DNA from: Pseudomonadota bacterium
Lineage (GTDB): Bacteria > Pseudomonadota > Alphaproteobacteria > Rhodobacterales > Rhodobacteraceae
NCBI GenBank assembly: GCA_021845805.1
Contig: JAJZVD010000003.1
Location: forward strand, 50,705-114,704
DNA: 64,000 bases
Reading direction: 5' to 3'
The position numbers and the translations under genes are program-made. The notes below the pieces were generated by a model. The model was not told where the DNA came from, searched no databases, and worked only from the letters and a program-made list of their open reading frames with translations. Below are positions 1 to 11,384 of this stretch, one piece after another (position 1 is the stretch's first letter; every line of letters starts with the position of its first letter).

Positions 1-219
1 CTGTTCAACCTGCTGGCCGGGGCCGCGGCGGTCGCCATCATCGCGGGTGCGGTGAATGACAACCCGTCCCGTGGCCGCAACGACTGGCACCGCGACCCCC
101 GCTATGCGCGCTGGCATGGCGACGACGACCACGGCTGGGGGCACGGCGGCTGGCGCCGCGGCGGCGACGATGAGGGCGGCTGGGGCCCGCGCCCCTATTA
201 CAACGGCTGGAACCGCTGA
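1..219 (+). CDS. C-terminal fragment of a Gly/His/Trp/Arg-rich small protein (truncated by window edge)
   Basis: Frame 1 is open from base 1 to TGA 217-219: LFNLLAGAAAVAIIAGAVNDNPSRGRNDWHRDPRYARWHGDDDHGWGHGGWRRGGDDEGGWGPRPYYNGWNR; hydrophobic start then low-complexity tail. Confidence 0.55.
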   Translation: MFNLLAGAAAVAIIAGAVNDNPSRGRNDWHRDPRYARWHGDDDHGWGHGGWRRGGDDEGGWGPRPYYNGWNR

Positions 220-277
220 CCCGGACACCGCCGCACCCACTTACCACCTGCGAGCAGAAGACCAGAGGACGACAGAG

Positions 278-724
278 ATGACCATTCGCAGAAACACCCT
301 TGCCGCAACGGCGGTCGCCGCGATGCTGGCGGCCAGCCTTTCGGCCCCCGCGGCCCAGGCCGAGAATGGGCGGATCGGCAGCTTCATTGCCGGCGCCGTC
401 ATCGGCGGCGCCCTTGTGAACGGGATCAACCACGCCCCGCCGCCGCCGCCGCGCGTGCAGTATTACCCGCAGCCCGTCTACCCGCAGAACCAGTATTATT
501 ATGCGCCCACCACCACCGTGGTCCGTACCATCCCGTCGCGCTGCGAACTGTCGGTGGACCGCGGCCGCGGCTTCGAACGGGCCTATTTCCGCGGCTGTCT
601 GGAACATGCGGGTTTCTACAGCCTGCCGGACCGCTGCGATTTCACCGTCTACACCGAGCGGGGGCCGCGCACCGCGATCCCGGAACGGTGCATGTCGCGC
701 GCGGGCTATCGCTTCGACGACTGA
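278..724 (+). CDS. Small secreted hypothetical protein with Sec signal peptide and four Cys
   Basis: ATG 278; MTIRRNTLAATAVAAMLAASLSAPAAQA signal; the ORF-track start at 56 is over-extended. Confidence 0.7.
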   Translation: MTIRRNTLAATAVAAMLAASLSAPAAQAENGRIGSFIAGAVIGGALVNGINHAPPPPPRVQYYPQPVYPQNQYYYAPTTTVVRTIPSRCELSVDRGRGFERAYFRGCLEHAGFYSLPDRCDFTVYTERGPRTAIPERCMSRAGYRFDD

Positions 725-766
725 TGCGGGGTTGCGGGCGGGCGGCGGATCGGGTGATCTGCCGCC

Positions 767-1375
767 ATGACCGCACCCGACTTTTCCTTTGAAACCGCCG
801 CCTTCGCGCAGGGCTTTGCCCGCGTCGCGGGGGTGGACGAGGTGGGGCGCGGGCCGCTGGCGGGCCCCGTCACCGCCGCCGCCGTCATCCTGGACCCGGC
901 GCGCATCCCGGCGGGGCTGAACGATTCCAAGGCGCTGACCGCCGCGCGCCGGGCCGCACTGGATGCAGAGATCCGGGCCGTGGCCACCGTATCGCTGGCC
1001 CATGCCAGCGTGGACGAGATCGACCGGCTGAACATCCTGCGCGCCGCGCATCTGGCGATGGAACGCGCGGTGGCGGGGCTGGCGGTTCCGGCGGACCATG
1101 TGCTGGTCGATGGCAACATGATCCCGCGGGGCCTTGCGCTGCCCGCGCAGGCGGTGGTGAAGGGCGACGCGCGGGTGCTGTCGATCGCCGCCGCCTCGAT
1201 CGTGGCCAAGGTGGCGCGCGATGCGATCATGGTGGATCTGGCGCAACAGTACCCTGGCTACGGCTGGGAACGGAATGCGGGCTACCCCTCACCGGCCCAT
1301 CTCGCCGCGCTTCAAAATCTGGGGATAACCCCACACCATAGGCGTTCGTTCAAGCCCGTGCACAACATGTTGTAG
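767..1375 (+). CDS. rnhB: Ribonuclease HII
   Basis: [32 protein letters not shown] and DGNMIPRGL motifs typical of RNase HII. Confidence 0.95.
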   Translation: MTAPDFSFETAAFAQGFARVAGVDEVGRGPLAGPVTAAAVILDPARIPAGLNDSKALTAARRAALDAEIRAVATVSLAHASVDEIDRLNILRAAHLAMERAVAGLAVPADHVLVDGNMIPRGLALPAQAVVKGDARVLSIAAASIVAKVARDAIMVDLAQQYPGYGWERNAGYPSPAHLAALQNLGITPHHRRSFKPVHNML

Positions 1376-1397
1376 CAAGGGGGCATGTTAACCCCTT

Positions 1398-2610
<1,213 letters not shown>

Positions 2611-2632
2611 GCGGGCCCCACCGGCGCCGGCC

Positions 2633-4051
2633 CTAGAGCACCGGCGCCACCAGCCGCGCCAGCGGGGCCAGGGCCCGGATGGGCCAGGGCCTGCGCGACA
2701 GCCCGACCGTCGCGCGCGCGGCCAGGGCGAAATCGGTCGTCAGCATCCGGGCGACATCGGCGGCAAAGGCGGGGTCTGCGACCAGAAGCGTCGCCTCGAA
2801 GTTCAGGCGGCACGAGCGGTTGTCAAGGTTGACCGAGCCGACCGAGGCGATCCCGGTGTCGATCAGCAGCACCTTCTGGTGCATGAACCCTGCGGCATAG
2901 CGCCAGACCTCGACCCCGGCGGCGCGCACCTCGTCGACATAGGCGAAGGCGGCCAGCCAGGGCAGCCAGTGATCGCGCCGGTCGGGGATCAGCACCCGCA
3001 CCTCGACCCCGCGCAGCACGGCGGCCTTCAGCGCCGAGAGGATGTCGACATCCGGCACGAAATAGGCGCTGGCGATCCAGATCCGTTCGCGCGCCGAATT
3101 GATGGCATGCACGAAATAGAGGCTGGCGGTTTCCAGCGCGTCGGCGGGGCCGCTGGCCAGCACCAGCGCATCCGAGGTGCCCGCCGAGGCCTTGGGCGTC
3201 CAGTCGAGCGCCAGCTTCTGCCCGGATGACCACAGCCAGTCTTCGGCCACCACGAATTGCAGTTGCGCCACCGCGGGGCCCTCGACCCGCACGAATGTAT
3301 CGCGCCAGGGCGTCAGCACCGGATCGCGGCCCACATAGGCGTCGCCCAGGTTCAGCCCGCCGGTGAAGGCCAGATCGCCGTCCACCACCACGATCTTGCG
3401 ATGGTTGCGGAAATTCACCTGAAGCCGCCCGCGCGAGCGGCGGATGGCGTGAAAGTCGCGCACCTCGACCCCGGCGGCGCGCATCTCGGCCAGCGCCCGG
3501 CGGGGCAGATGGCTGCCGATCGCGTCGTAAAGCAGGTAGACCCGCACCCCTGCCCGCGCCCGTGCCATCAGCCGGGCGGCGAAGGCGCGGCCCAGCGCGT
3601 CATCCTCGACCGTGTAGAACTGGGCCAGCACATAGCTTTGCGCCTGGTCGATGGCGGCGAAGACCTCGGCGAAGGCGGCCTCTCCGTCGATCAGCAGGCG
3701 GACCGCGTTCCCCGAGGCGAAGGGCATCCCGGCCAGTTCGGCAAAGGCGCGCTGGCGCCCGGCATCCTCGCCCGGCGGCAGCGGCGCCGGGGCGTGCTGG
3801 CCCGCCAGCGTGCGCAGCGCGGCCATTTCCTCGCGCAACTCGCGCCGCGAGCGGATGTAGCCCGGGTACCGGTGGTGGCCGAAGATCGCGAAGGCCGGCA
3901 CCGCGAAATGCGGCGCTGCAAAGAGGAACACGACCCATGCGGCGGCGCCCTGCGCGGTGCGCCCGCGGGTGATCGCCGCGCGCACGCAGAACAGCGCGGC
4001 GATTTCAAAGCCCAGGTAGACGAGTGCCCAGAATTCGCTGCCCATCGGCAT
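2633..4051 (-). CDS. cls: Cardiolipin synthase / phospholipase D-like protein
   Basis: Two HKD-type motifs (NHRKIVVVDGDLAFTGGLNLGD and MHQKVLLIDTGIASVGSVNLDNRS), two N-terminal TM segments. Confidence 0.9.
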   Translation of the reverse strand: MPMGSEFWALVYLGFEIAALFCVRAAITRGRTAQGAAAWVVFLFAAPHFAVPAFAIFGHHRYPGYIRSRRELREEMAALRTLAGQHAPAPLPPGEDAGRQRAFAELAGMPFASGNAVRLLIDGEAAFAEVFAAIDQAQSYVLAQFYTVEDDALGRAFAARLMARARAGVRVYLLYDAIGSHLPRRALAEMRAAGVEVRDFHAIRRSRGRLQVNFRNHRKIVVVDGDLAFTGGLNLGDAYVGRDPVLTPWRDTFVRVEGPAVAQLQFVVAEDWLWSSGQKLALDWTPKASAGTSDALVLASGPADALETASLYFVHAINSARERIWIASAYFVPDVDILSALKAAVLRGVEVRVLIPDRRDHWLPWLAAFAYVDEVRAAGVEVWRYAAGFMHQKVLLIDTGIASVGSVNLDNRSCRLNFEATLLVADPAFAADVARMLTTDFALAARATVGLSRRPWPIRALAPLARLVAPVL

Positions 4052-5206
4052 CTAGACTGCCCCGCGCGGAAGCGGATGGTCGCCGCGGTTGTAGGGCGCC
4101 CAATCGGCGACCTCGGGGTAATTCTGCCGCCGCCAGGCCCGGACGCGGGGGTTCATCATCCGCCGCCACAGGGGCGGGATCATCGCGGCCATGGTCATCA
4201 CCGGATAGCCATGCGGAAGCTGGGGCGCGGCATCGGCGGCGTGGTGCTGCAACAGGGGAAAGCGGCGGTCGGGCTTGTAGTGGTGGTCGGAATGGCGTTG
4301 CAGGTTGATCAGGAGCCAGTTCGAGGCCCGGTGCGCCGCGTTCCAGGAATGGCGCGGCAGGACGTGTTCGTACGTCCCCTCGCCCAGATGGCGCCGGGTC
4401 AGGCCGTAATGCTCGACATAGTTCACCAGCTCTAGTTGCCAAACGGCCACGAAGGCTTGCCACAGGAACAGCGAAAGCCCCAGCCCGCCGCCGATGGCCC
4501 AGGCCGCCAGCAGCGCCAGCGCCTGAAGCGTCCAGTAGCGCCAGAACGGGTTCGTGCGGTGCCACCACGGCAGCCCCCGGCGGGCCAGCATCGCGCGTTC
4601 GGCGCGAAAGGCCGAGGCGTGGCACTGCCACAGAACCCGCGGAAAGAACCGATGGAAGCCCTCGTTGTAGCGTGCCGTCACCGCGTCGCGCGGGGTGCCA
4701 ACCCAGGGGTGATGCACCCGCAGGTGTTCCGAGCGGAAATGGCTGTAGAGCACCATCGCCAGAAGCAGATCGCCCAGCCAGCGTTCGCCCGCGGCCTTCT
4801 GGTGCATCAGTTCGTGGCTGTAGGTGATGCCGATGGTGCCGGAAATCACCCCCATGCCGAAGAAGAACACCACCAGTTCCGCGGCCGTATAGCCCCCCCG
4901 GTGCGCCACGACCCAGATCGCGCCATAGATCACCGCGGCCTGAACGGGAAACCAGATCAAGGTCAGAAGCCTGTACCAGATGAGCCCCGGCTCGGGGGTC
5001 TCGGGGTCCGCGTTCCGGGGGTCAAGCCCGCTCAGCGCGTCCATGAGGCTGAAGAGCCCCCAGGAATAGAGCGGCAGCAGGATCACGGCCCAGCCGCCGT
5101 GCCACAACCCGAAGCCTGCCAGCGGCACCACGCCCAGCGACAGCCAGAACGGCAGGGCATTCTTCAGCCGCGCGACCTCTGCTGGGGGGATCATCCTTGC
5201 CTCCAC
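4052..5206 (-). CDS. alkB: Alkane 1-monooxygenase (AlkB-type membrane di-iron hydroxylase)
   Basis: Histidine boxes HELMH, HLRVHH, LQRHSDHH plus NYVEHYGL. Confidence 0.92.
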   Translation of the reverse strand: MEARMIPPAEVARLKNALPFWLSLGVVPLAGFGLWHGGWAVILLPLYSWGLFSLMDALSGLDPRNADPETPEPGLIWYRLLTLIWFPVQAAVIYGAIWVVAHRGGYTAAELVVFFFGMGVISGTIGITYSHELMHQKAAGERWLGDLLLAMVLYSHFRSEHLRVHHPWVGTPRDAVTARYNEGFHRFFPRVLWQCHASAFRAERAMLARRGLPWWHRTNPFWRYWTLQALALLAAWAIGGGLGLSLFLWQAFVAVWQLELVNYVEHYGLTRRHLGEGTYEHVLPRHSWNAAHRASNWLLINLQRHSDHHYKPDRRFPLLQHHAADAAPQLPHGYPVMTMAAMIPPLWRRMMNPRVRAWRRQNYPEVADWAPYNRGDHPLPRGAV

Positions 5207-5242
5207 GCCTTGGCGGCAGTGAACACCGTTTTCCGGGCAAGC

Positions 5243-6295
5243 TCAATCGCGCGCCAGCACCGCATCGGCCAGGGCGAAGGCCTTTCGCATGACGGTGGGC
5301 AGGTCGTCGGGGTGAAAGGCAGCGCCCGCCAGGAAGCTGCCGCGCGCGGGGGTGGCGCCGCGGTCCACCCGCGCGACATGCAGCGTCAGGCGCAGGTCGA
5401 AATGGGTGAAGGTGTGGCGCACCTCGCCCGCCTCCTGCCAGTCGGCGGCCAGCGGCGGCGCGGGGGCGGGCGCCTCGTTCCAGTCGGTGCAGGGCCAGCC
5501 CAGCATCCCGCCCAGAAGCCCCCGTTCCGGCCGCCGCTCCAGCAGCCAGGCGCCATCCTCGCGCCGGGCCAGGTAGGCGATGCCGCGCCGCAGCGGCTTG
5601 GCCGCCTTCGGGGCCTTGCGCGGCAGCCCGGCCTGCACCCCGGCCGCGCGGGCGTCGCAAAGATCCAGTACCGGGCAGATCGCGCAGGCGGGATTGCGCG
5701 GGGTGCAGACGGTGGCGCCAAGGTCCATCATCGCCTGCGCGAAATCGCCCGGGCGGGTGGCGGGGGTCAGGGTCTCGGCCAGGGCGACCAGCCGCGGCTT
5801 GGCCCCCGGCAGCGGCGCCTCCACCCGGAACAGGCGTGAGACGACGCGTTCCACATTGCCGTCAACGACGGTGGCGGGTTCGTCGAAGGCGATCGCCGCG
5901 ACCGCCGCCGCCGTGTAGGGGCCGATCCCCGGCAGGCCCAGCAGGCCATCGCGCGTCCGCGGAAAATCCCCCCGCTCTGCCACCGCGCGGGCGCATTTCA
6001 GCAGGTTCCGCGCGCGGGCGTAATAGCCCAGCCCGGCCCATTCGGCCATCACCGCGCCATCTTCGGCCGCGGCCAGCGCCTGCACCGTGGGCCAGCGTTC
6101 CGTGAACCGGTGGAAGTAGTCCCGCACCGCGGCCACCGTGGTCTGCTGCAGCATCACCTCGGACAGCCAGACGCGGTAGGGATCGGGGCGCACCCCTGCC
6201 GCCCGTTCGGCCGGGCCGATCCGCCAGGGCATCACCCGCGCGGCCCGGTCGTACCAGGCCAGAAGCCGCGCCGCCACCTCGCCCGCGTCACGCAA
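5243..6295 (-). CDS. mutY: A/G-specific adenine glycosylase MutY
   Basis: VMLQQTTVAAVRDYF, LLGLPGIGPYTAAAVAAIAF, Fe-S C-x6-C-x2-C-x5-C (CTPRNPACAICPVLDLC). Confidence 0.95.
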   Translation of the reverse strand: MRDAGEVAARLLAWYDRAARVMPWRIGPAERAAGVRPDPYRVWLSEVMLQQTTVAAVRDYFHRFTERWPTVQALAAAEDGAVMAEWAGLGYYARARNLLKCARAVAERGDFPRTRDGLLGLPGIGPYTAAAVAAIAFDEPATVVDGNVERVVSRLFRVEAPLPGAKPRLVALAETLTPATRPGDFAQAMMDLGATVCTPRNPACAICPVLDLCDARAAGVQAGLPRKAPKAAKPLRRGIAYLARREDGAWLLERRPERGLLGGMLGWPCTDWNEAPAPAPPLAADWQEAGEVRHTFTHFDLRLTLHVARVDRGATPARGSFLAGAAFHPDDLPTVMRKAFALADAVLARD

Positions 6296-6376
6296 TCTTT
6301 ATGTTCCTTCGTCCGTTGTTGTGCTGGCGTCCCGCCCGCCCCTGTCTAGAATAGGGCCGACTGCAGGAATTGACAG

Positions 6377-6904
6377 ATGACCCCGACCGACCCGCCCAGA
6401 GCCCGCCGGATGCGCGGTTTCGAGCCCGCCGCAGGCCTGCTGAAAGAGCAGATGCGCGCGGCGGGCGAAGCGCGCGGCTTTGCGGTGGCGCGGCTGCTGA
6501 CCCATTGGGCCGAGGTTGTGGGCGACGACATCGCCGCCATCGCGGTGCCCGTCAAGGTAGGCTATGGCCGCGGCGGGTTCGGGGCCACGCTGACGCTGCT
6601 GACAACCGGCGCGCGGGCACCCCTGGTCGAGATGCAGAAGACCCGCATCCGCGAGCGGGTGAACGCCTGCTACGGTTATAACGCGATTTCGAAGGTGGCG
6701 ATCACCCAGACCGCCGCCACGGGCTTTGCCGACGGGCAGGTGGCCTTCACCCCCGCCCCGACGCCGACCGAGCCCGCCCCGCCGCCGGAAACGGTGGCCG
6801 CAGCCGCCGAAGCTGCGCGCCCCGTGCAGGACGCCGGGCTGCGCGCGGCGCTTGAAGCGCTGGGGCAGAATATCCTATCACGATCCGCGAAACGGAAAGG
6901 CTGA
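6377..6904 (+). CDS. DUF721 (DciA-like) domain protein
   Basis: HWAEVVGDDIAAIAVPVKVGYGRGG...LVEMQKTRIRERVNACYGYNAISKVAI matches the DUF721 pattern; upstream of DsbA-like gene. Confidence 0.8.
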   Translation: MTPTDPPRARRMRGFEPAAGLLKEQMRAAGEARGFAVARLLTHWAEVVGDDIAAIAVPVKVGYGRGGFGATLTLLTTGARAPLVEMQKTRIRERVNACYGYNAISKVAITQTAATGFADGQVAFTPAPTPTEPAPPPETVAAAAEAARPVQDAGLRAALEALGQNILSRSAKRKG

Positions 6905-6908
6905 TCTC

Positions 6909-7598
6909 ATGGCGACAAGACGGACGGTTCTGGCGATGGGGGGGGCTGCGCTTGCGGGCGCCGGTCTCTGGTGGATGGGCGCGGGGTCCGGCGGCCCGGG
7001 CTTTACCCCGATGATGCTGGGCGCCACGCCCGCAATGGCCGACACGGCGCCCGCCAACCTGCCCGAGGTGCCCGACATGTCGCTGGGCAACCCCGATGCC
7101 AAGGTCCAGGTGACCGAGTACCTCTCGTTCACCTGCCCGCATTGCGAGGAATTCCACGCGACCGTGTGGAAGGACATCAAGAAGAACTACGTCGATACCG
7201 GCAAGATCAAGTTCACGGTCCGCGAGGTCTACTTCGACAAGTACGGGCTTTGGGCGGGGATGATGGCGCGGTGCGGCGGGCCGATGCGCTATTTCGGCAT
7301 CGTCGACATGCTCTATGACCAGCAGCGGGAATGGGCCGCCTCGAACGACCCGAACCAGGTGGTGGCCAGCCTGCGGCAGATCGGCAAGACCGCCGGGATC
7401 ACCGACGACCAGCTGAACCAGTGCATGAACGACGGCGCGATGGCGCAGGCGATGGTGGCCAAGTACCAGAAGGACAGCGCCGCCGACCATATCGAGGGCA
7501 CGCCCTCGTTCGTGATCGACGGGACGACCTACAAGAACATGGGTTACGACGAGTTCGCCAAGCTCCTCGACGCCGAACTGGCAAAGAAGGGCGCATGA
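6909..7598 (+). CDS. DsbA-family thiol:disulfide interchange protein
   Basis: ATG 6909, Tat/Sec-like N-terminus, CPHC active site, HIEGTPSFVIDGTTY. Confidence 0.9.
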   Translation: MATRRTVLAMGGAALAGAGLWWMGAGSGGPGFTPMMLGATPAMADTAPANLPEVPDMSLGNPDAKVQVTEYLSFTCPHCEEFHATVWKDIKKNYVDTGKIKFTVREVYFDKYGLWAGMMARCGGPMRYFGIVDMLYDQQREWAASNDPNQVVASLRQIGKTAGITDDQLNQCMNDGAMAQAMVAKYQKDSAADHIEGTPSFVIDGTTYKNMGYDEFAKLLDAELAKKGA

Positions 7599-8707
7599 GC
7601 GCACCACTTGCCGGGATCCGGGTCGTCGAACTGGCGCGCATCCTGGCCGGCCCCTGGGCCGGCCAGACGCTCGCCGACCTGGGCGCCGAGGTGGTGAAGG
7701 TCGAGGCCCCGGAGGGCGACGATACCCGCCGCTGGGGCCCGCCCTTCCTCGAACGCGAGGGCGAGCGCGCAGCCGCCTACTTTCACGCGACCAATCGCGG
7801 CAAGCGGTCTGTCACCGCAGATTTCACCACGCCCGAAGGGCAGGCGCTGGTGCGCCGACTGGTGGCGGACGCCGATGTGGTGATCGAGAATTTCAAGGTC
7901 GGGGGCCTGGCGAAATACGGGCTCGACTATGCCAGCCTGGCCGCGCTGAACCCGCGGCTGATCTATTGTTCGATCACGGGCTTCGGCCAGACCGGGCCCT
8001 ATGCGGCGCGGGCGGGGTACGACTTCATCATCCAGGGCATGGCCGGGCTGATGAGCGTGACGGGCGAACCCGACGGCCAGCCGCAGAAGGTGGGCGTGGC
8101 GGTCATCGACCTGTTCACAGGCATCTATGCCAGCACCGCGATCCTTGCCGCGCTGCACCAGCGCGCCAGCACCGGCACCGGCCAGCACATCGACATGGCG
8201 CTGATGGACGTGGCGGTGACGGTCATGGCCAACCAGGCGATGAATTACCTGTCGACCGGTGTCGCCCCGGTCAAGATGGGCAACGCGCACCCGAACCTTG
8301 CGCCCTATGCGGTGTTCGACTGCGCCGACGGCTGGATCATCCTTGCCACCGGCAACGACGCGCAATACCGCCGCCTCTGCGGCATCCTCGGGCTGCCCGA
8401 GATGGCCGAGGCACCGGCCTTCCTGACCAATGCCGACCGCGTGGCCAACCGGGCCGAGATGACACGGCGGCTGACCGAGGCCACGCGGCGGATGGCCAAG
8501 GCCGAGTTGCTGGCCGCCTGCGAGGCGCAGGGCGTGCCCGCGGGGCCGATCAACGACCTGGCCGAGGTCTTCGCCGACCCGCAGGTGGTGGCGCGGGGGA
8601 TGCAGATCGCGCCGGGCGGCGTGCCGGGGGTGCGTTCGCCCTTCGTCTTCTCGGGGGCCGATCTGGTGCTGGGAACCCCGGCACCGAAGCTGGGGCAGGA
8701 CGGCTAG
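7595..8707 (+). CDS. CaiB/BaiF family CoA transferase
   Basis: MSAPLAGIRVVELARILAGPWAGQTLADLGAEVVKVE; ATGA overlap with the preceding gene. Confidence 0.93.
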   Translation: MSAPLAGIRVVELARILAGPWAGQTLADLGAEVVKVEAPEGDDTRRWGPPFLEREGERAAAYFHATNRGKRSVTADFTTPEGQALVRRLVADADVVIENFKVGGLAKYGLDYASLAALNPRLIYCSITGFGQTGPYAARAGYDFIIQGMAGLMSVTGEPDGQPQKVGVAVIDLFTGIYASTAILAALHQRASTGTGQHIDMALMDVAVTVMANQAMNYLSTGVAPVKMGNAHPNLAPYAVFDCADGWIILATGNDAQYRRLCGILGLPEMAEAPAFLTNADRVANRAEMTRRLTEATRRMAKAELLAACEAQGVPAGPINDLAEVFADPQVVARGMQIAPGGVPGVRSPFVFSGADLVLGTPAPKLGQDG

Positions 8708-9703
8708 CTAGCGCGGAAACAGCCGGTCCAGCGCGGCATCAAGCGGCGCCGCGTCATCGAACTGCAACCGCACCGGCAGGGTCAGCACCTGGGCGCGGAA
8801 CTTCGCGGGCAGGCGCACGGCGTCCTTTTCGGTGGTGACAAGCTGGGCGCCCGCCTGCCGGGCATCGGCCAGAAGCCGCAGCATCAGCGCCTCGGACAGC
8901 GGCTGGTGGTCGGCAAGCGCCTCGGCCCGCAGAAGCCGCGCGCCGAGGCCGCGCAGGGTGGCGAAGAACTTGTCGGGGTGGCCGATCCCGGCGAAGGCCA
9001 TCACCGGCATCCCGGCCCAGTCCAGCCCCATCTCCAGCGGCTCCAGCCGCGCGGTCAGGCGGGGAACGGCGACCGCCCGGCCCCATGCGGCGTCAAAGGC
9101 GGCCTGCGCCTCGGCCCCGCCGATCGACAGCAGCAGGTCCGCGCGCGCGAGCCCCGCGGCCACCGGTTCGCGCAGCGGGCCCGCGGGCAGGCAGCGGCCG
9201 TTGCCGAAGCCACGCGCGGCATCCACCACGACCAGCGACAGATCCTTGACCAGCGCGGGATTCTGGAAGCCGTCGTCCAGCACCACGGCCTGCGCGCCTG
9301 CCTCGACCGCGGCCCGGGCCCCGGCGGCGCGGTCCTTGGCCACCCAGGTCGGCGCGAAGGAGGACAACAGCAGCGGCTCGTCCCCGGTTTCGGCGGCGCG
9401 GTGGCGGCGTTCGTCCACCAGCACCGGGCCGGGCAGCGTGCCGCCATAGCCGCGGCTGACGATATGCGCCGCCACGCCGCGGGCGGCCAGCCGCTGCACC
9501 AGCGCCATGGTGGCCGGGGTCTTGCCGGTGCCGCCCGCGTTCAGGTTGCCCACGCAGATGACCGGCACGCCGACGCGCGCGCCCGGCCCCCGCGCCACGC
9601 GGCGGGCGGTGGCGGCGGCGTAAAGCGCGCCAAGCGGCGCCAGCAGGCGGGCCGGAAGCGCGGGCCGGTCGGGCGGGGTGAACCAGAAGCGCGGCGCGGT
9701 CAT
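8708..9703 (-). CDS. lpxK: Tetraacyldisaccharide 4'-kinase
   Basis: [22 protein letters not shown]-loop, [23 protein letters not shown]; start trimmed to MTAPRFW (CAT 9701-9703). Confidence 0.94.
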   Translation of the reverse strand: MTAPRFWFTPPDRPALPARLLAPLGALYAAATARRVARGPGARVGVPVICVGNLNAGGTGKTPATMALVQRLAARGVAAHIVSRGYGGTLPGPVLVDERRHRAAETGDEPLLLSSFAPTWVAKDRAAGARAAVEAGAQAVVLDDGFQNPALVKDLSLVVVDAARGFGNGRCLPAGPLREPVAAGLARADLLLSIGGAEAQAAFDAAWGRAVAVPRLTARLEPLEMGLDWAGMPVMAFAGIGHPDKFFATLRGLGARLLRAEALADHQPLSEALMLRLLADARQAGAQLVTTEKDAVRLPAKFRAQVLTLPVRLQFDDAAPLDAALDRLFPR

Positions 9704-10920
9704 GGCGCGGCCTTTCGGGCATCGACCGCCTGCAGCAGCAGCCCGGCCACGGCATCGGTGACATCGGCCCCGTTCGACGTGACGGCCCAGGCATTGTGCG
9801 CCAGAAGCGCCGCGCGGTCGGGCGACAGCAGGTCGCCCACCGCATCGCCCAGTTCGGCGGCGCTGCGCACCTCGCGCACGGCGCGCGCCTCGGACAGGCT
9901 GGCAAGCGCCGCGCCATGCGCCCCGGCCTGCGGCCCGTGAATCACGGCCGAGCCCAGCGCCGCAGGCTCGAACGGCGGGCGCAGGCAGCCGGGGCCAAGC
10001 AGGCTGCCGCCAAGATAGGTGATGGGTGCCAGCCGGTACCACAGGCCAAGCTCGCCCTCGGTGTCGGCCACATAGACCTCTGTCTCGGGCTCGAGGTCGC
10101 CTTCGCCGTTCCGCTGCGCCACGGTCCAGCCCTCGGACGCGGCCAGATGCGCGGCGATGGCGGCCCCGCGGGCGGGGTCTTCGGGCACCAGGATCAACAG
10201 CAGCCGGTGCGCCAGACGCAGGGCGGCGCGATGGGCCTCGGCCACCAGGGGCAGTTCGGCCTCGGGGACCTGCACGGCCAGCCAGATCGGGCGGGTGTGC
10301 AGCGTCTGCGCCATCGCCTCGCGCTCGGCCTCGTTGCAGGGCAGCGCAACCGAGCCTTCGCCCAGACGGCCGACCACCTGCACCTGTGCCGCCCCGCCCG
10401 ACATCCGCCGGAGCGTGCGCGCCGCGGTCTCGTCAGGAACCAGGATGCGGGCGACGTGGCCCAGCACGGTGCGTGACAGCCACGGGATCCAGCGCAGCGG
10501 AGGCGGGGCGGGAAGCTGGGGCTGCACCAGCAGCGGCGGCAGCCCGGCCGTTGCCGCGGCGCAGAGCATGACCGGATCGATGGCGCCGCCGATCTGGGCC
10601 GCCGCGTCGGGCTGCCAGCGGGCGAGGAACGCCGCCATCTCTGCCGGGTCGGACACGGGCAGCGGGGCATGCAGGATGCGGCGCGGCGGTGGCGCGGGAA
10701 ACTCGGCCGCCGTCACGAGAACATGCGCGGCGGGGCGTTCCTCGACAATGCGGCGGGCCAGTTCGACGGCGGCAGGCAGGGTGTGCCCCTGGGGCACATG
10801 CAGCCAGACCAGCGGCCCCTTCGGTCGCGCCTGCGGATCGGGAAGGGCAGGTGCCGCCCCCCCGATACGGCGTCGCGCCGTCAACGCAAGATAGAGCGCA
10901 AGGCCCAGCGGACGGCGCAT
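9700..10920 (-). CDS. waaA: 3-deoxy-D-manno-octulosonic acid transferase
   Basis: [32 protein letters not shown]; overlaps lpxK start; gene order waaA-lpxK. Confidence 0.88.
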   Translation of the reverse strand: MRRPLGLALYLALTARRRIGGAAPALPDPQARPKGPLVWLHVPQGHTLPAAVELARRIVEERPAAHVLVTAAEFPAPPPRRILHAPLPVSDPAEMAAFLARWQPDAAAQIGGAIDPVMLCAAATAGLPPLLVQPQLPAPPPLRWIPWLSRTVLGHVARILVPDETAARTLRRMSGGAAQVQVVGRLGEGSVALPCNEAEREAMAQTLHTRPIWLAVQVPEAELPLVAEAHRAALRLAHRLLLILVPEDPARGAAIAAHLAASEGWTVAQRNGEGDLEPETEVYVADTEGELGLWYRLAPITYLGGSLLGPGCLRPPFEPAALGSAVIHGPQAGAHGAALASLSEARAVREVRSAAELGDAVGDLLSPDRAALLAHNAWAVTSNGADVTDAVAGLLLQAVDARKAAP

Positions 10921-10929
10921 TCTGCGGGC

Positions 10930-11175
10930 TCAGTCGCCCAGTTCTTCGGTCGCGCTGGCGGCCATCTCTTCGTCGCGCAGCCGGTGGATATGGGCGATGA
11001 AGTAGCGCATGTGCGCATCGTCAACCGTCCGCTGCGCCTCGGCCTTCCAGGCGGCATGGGCGCTGGCGTAGTCGGGGAACATGCCGACAATGTGGATCTT
11101 CGACACGTCCTTGAAGACGGTCTTCGAGGGGCTGACAAGCTCGCCGCCAAAGACGAGATGCAGGCGCTGGGTCAT
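10930..11175 (-). CDS. DUF4170-like small protein
   Basis: MTQRLHLVFGGELVSPSKTVFKDVSKIHIVGMFPDYASAHAAWKAEAQRTVDDAHMRYFIAHIHRL; located just upstream of waaA. Confidence 0.8.
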   Translation of the reverse strand: MTQRLHLVFGGELVSPSKTVFKDVSKIHIVGMFPDYASAHAAWKAEAQRTVDDAHMRYFIAHIHRLRDEEMAASATEELGD

Positions 11176-11384
11176 GAGGAGGCTCCGGTCACCAGGGACG
11201 CGCGCAACCTAGCCATTGCGGGCACGGGGTCAAGCACAGGTCCGCCGGGCCGGGCCGATTTTGGCGCCAAGCCTGCTGCAGGGCGCGCGGATCGCGTCGC
11301 CTCTCCCCTTTCCCTTTCCCGCAACTCGGCCTAGGGTCCGGCCTCGGCGCAGTCGCGACCGTACGCCCAGGACAGGTGCACCCC

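Noticed and set aside
38-1246. 402-aa minus-strand ORF over rnhB
   Set aside because: Antisense to RNase HII and the secreted small protein; Arg/His/Gly-rich composition typical of shadow frames.
8700-8712. Tandem GCTAGCTAGC at the CoA-transferase/lpxK junction
   Set aside because: Explained by two convergent TAG stop codons next to each other.
11260-11269. Palindrome TTGGCGCCAA upstream of the MFS transporter
   Set aside because: Only 10 bp with a GC-rich core, easily expected by chance; kept out of the main findings.
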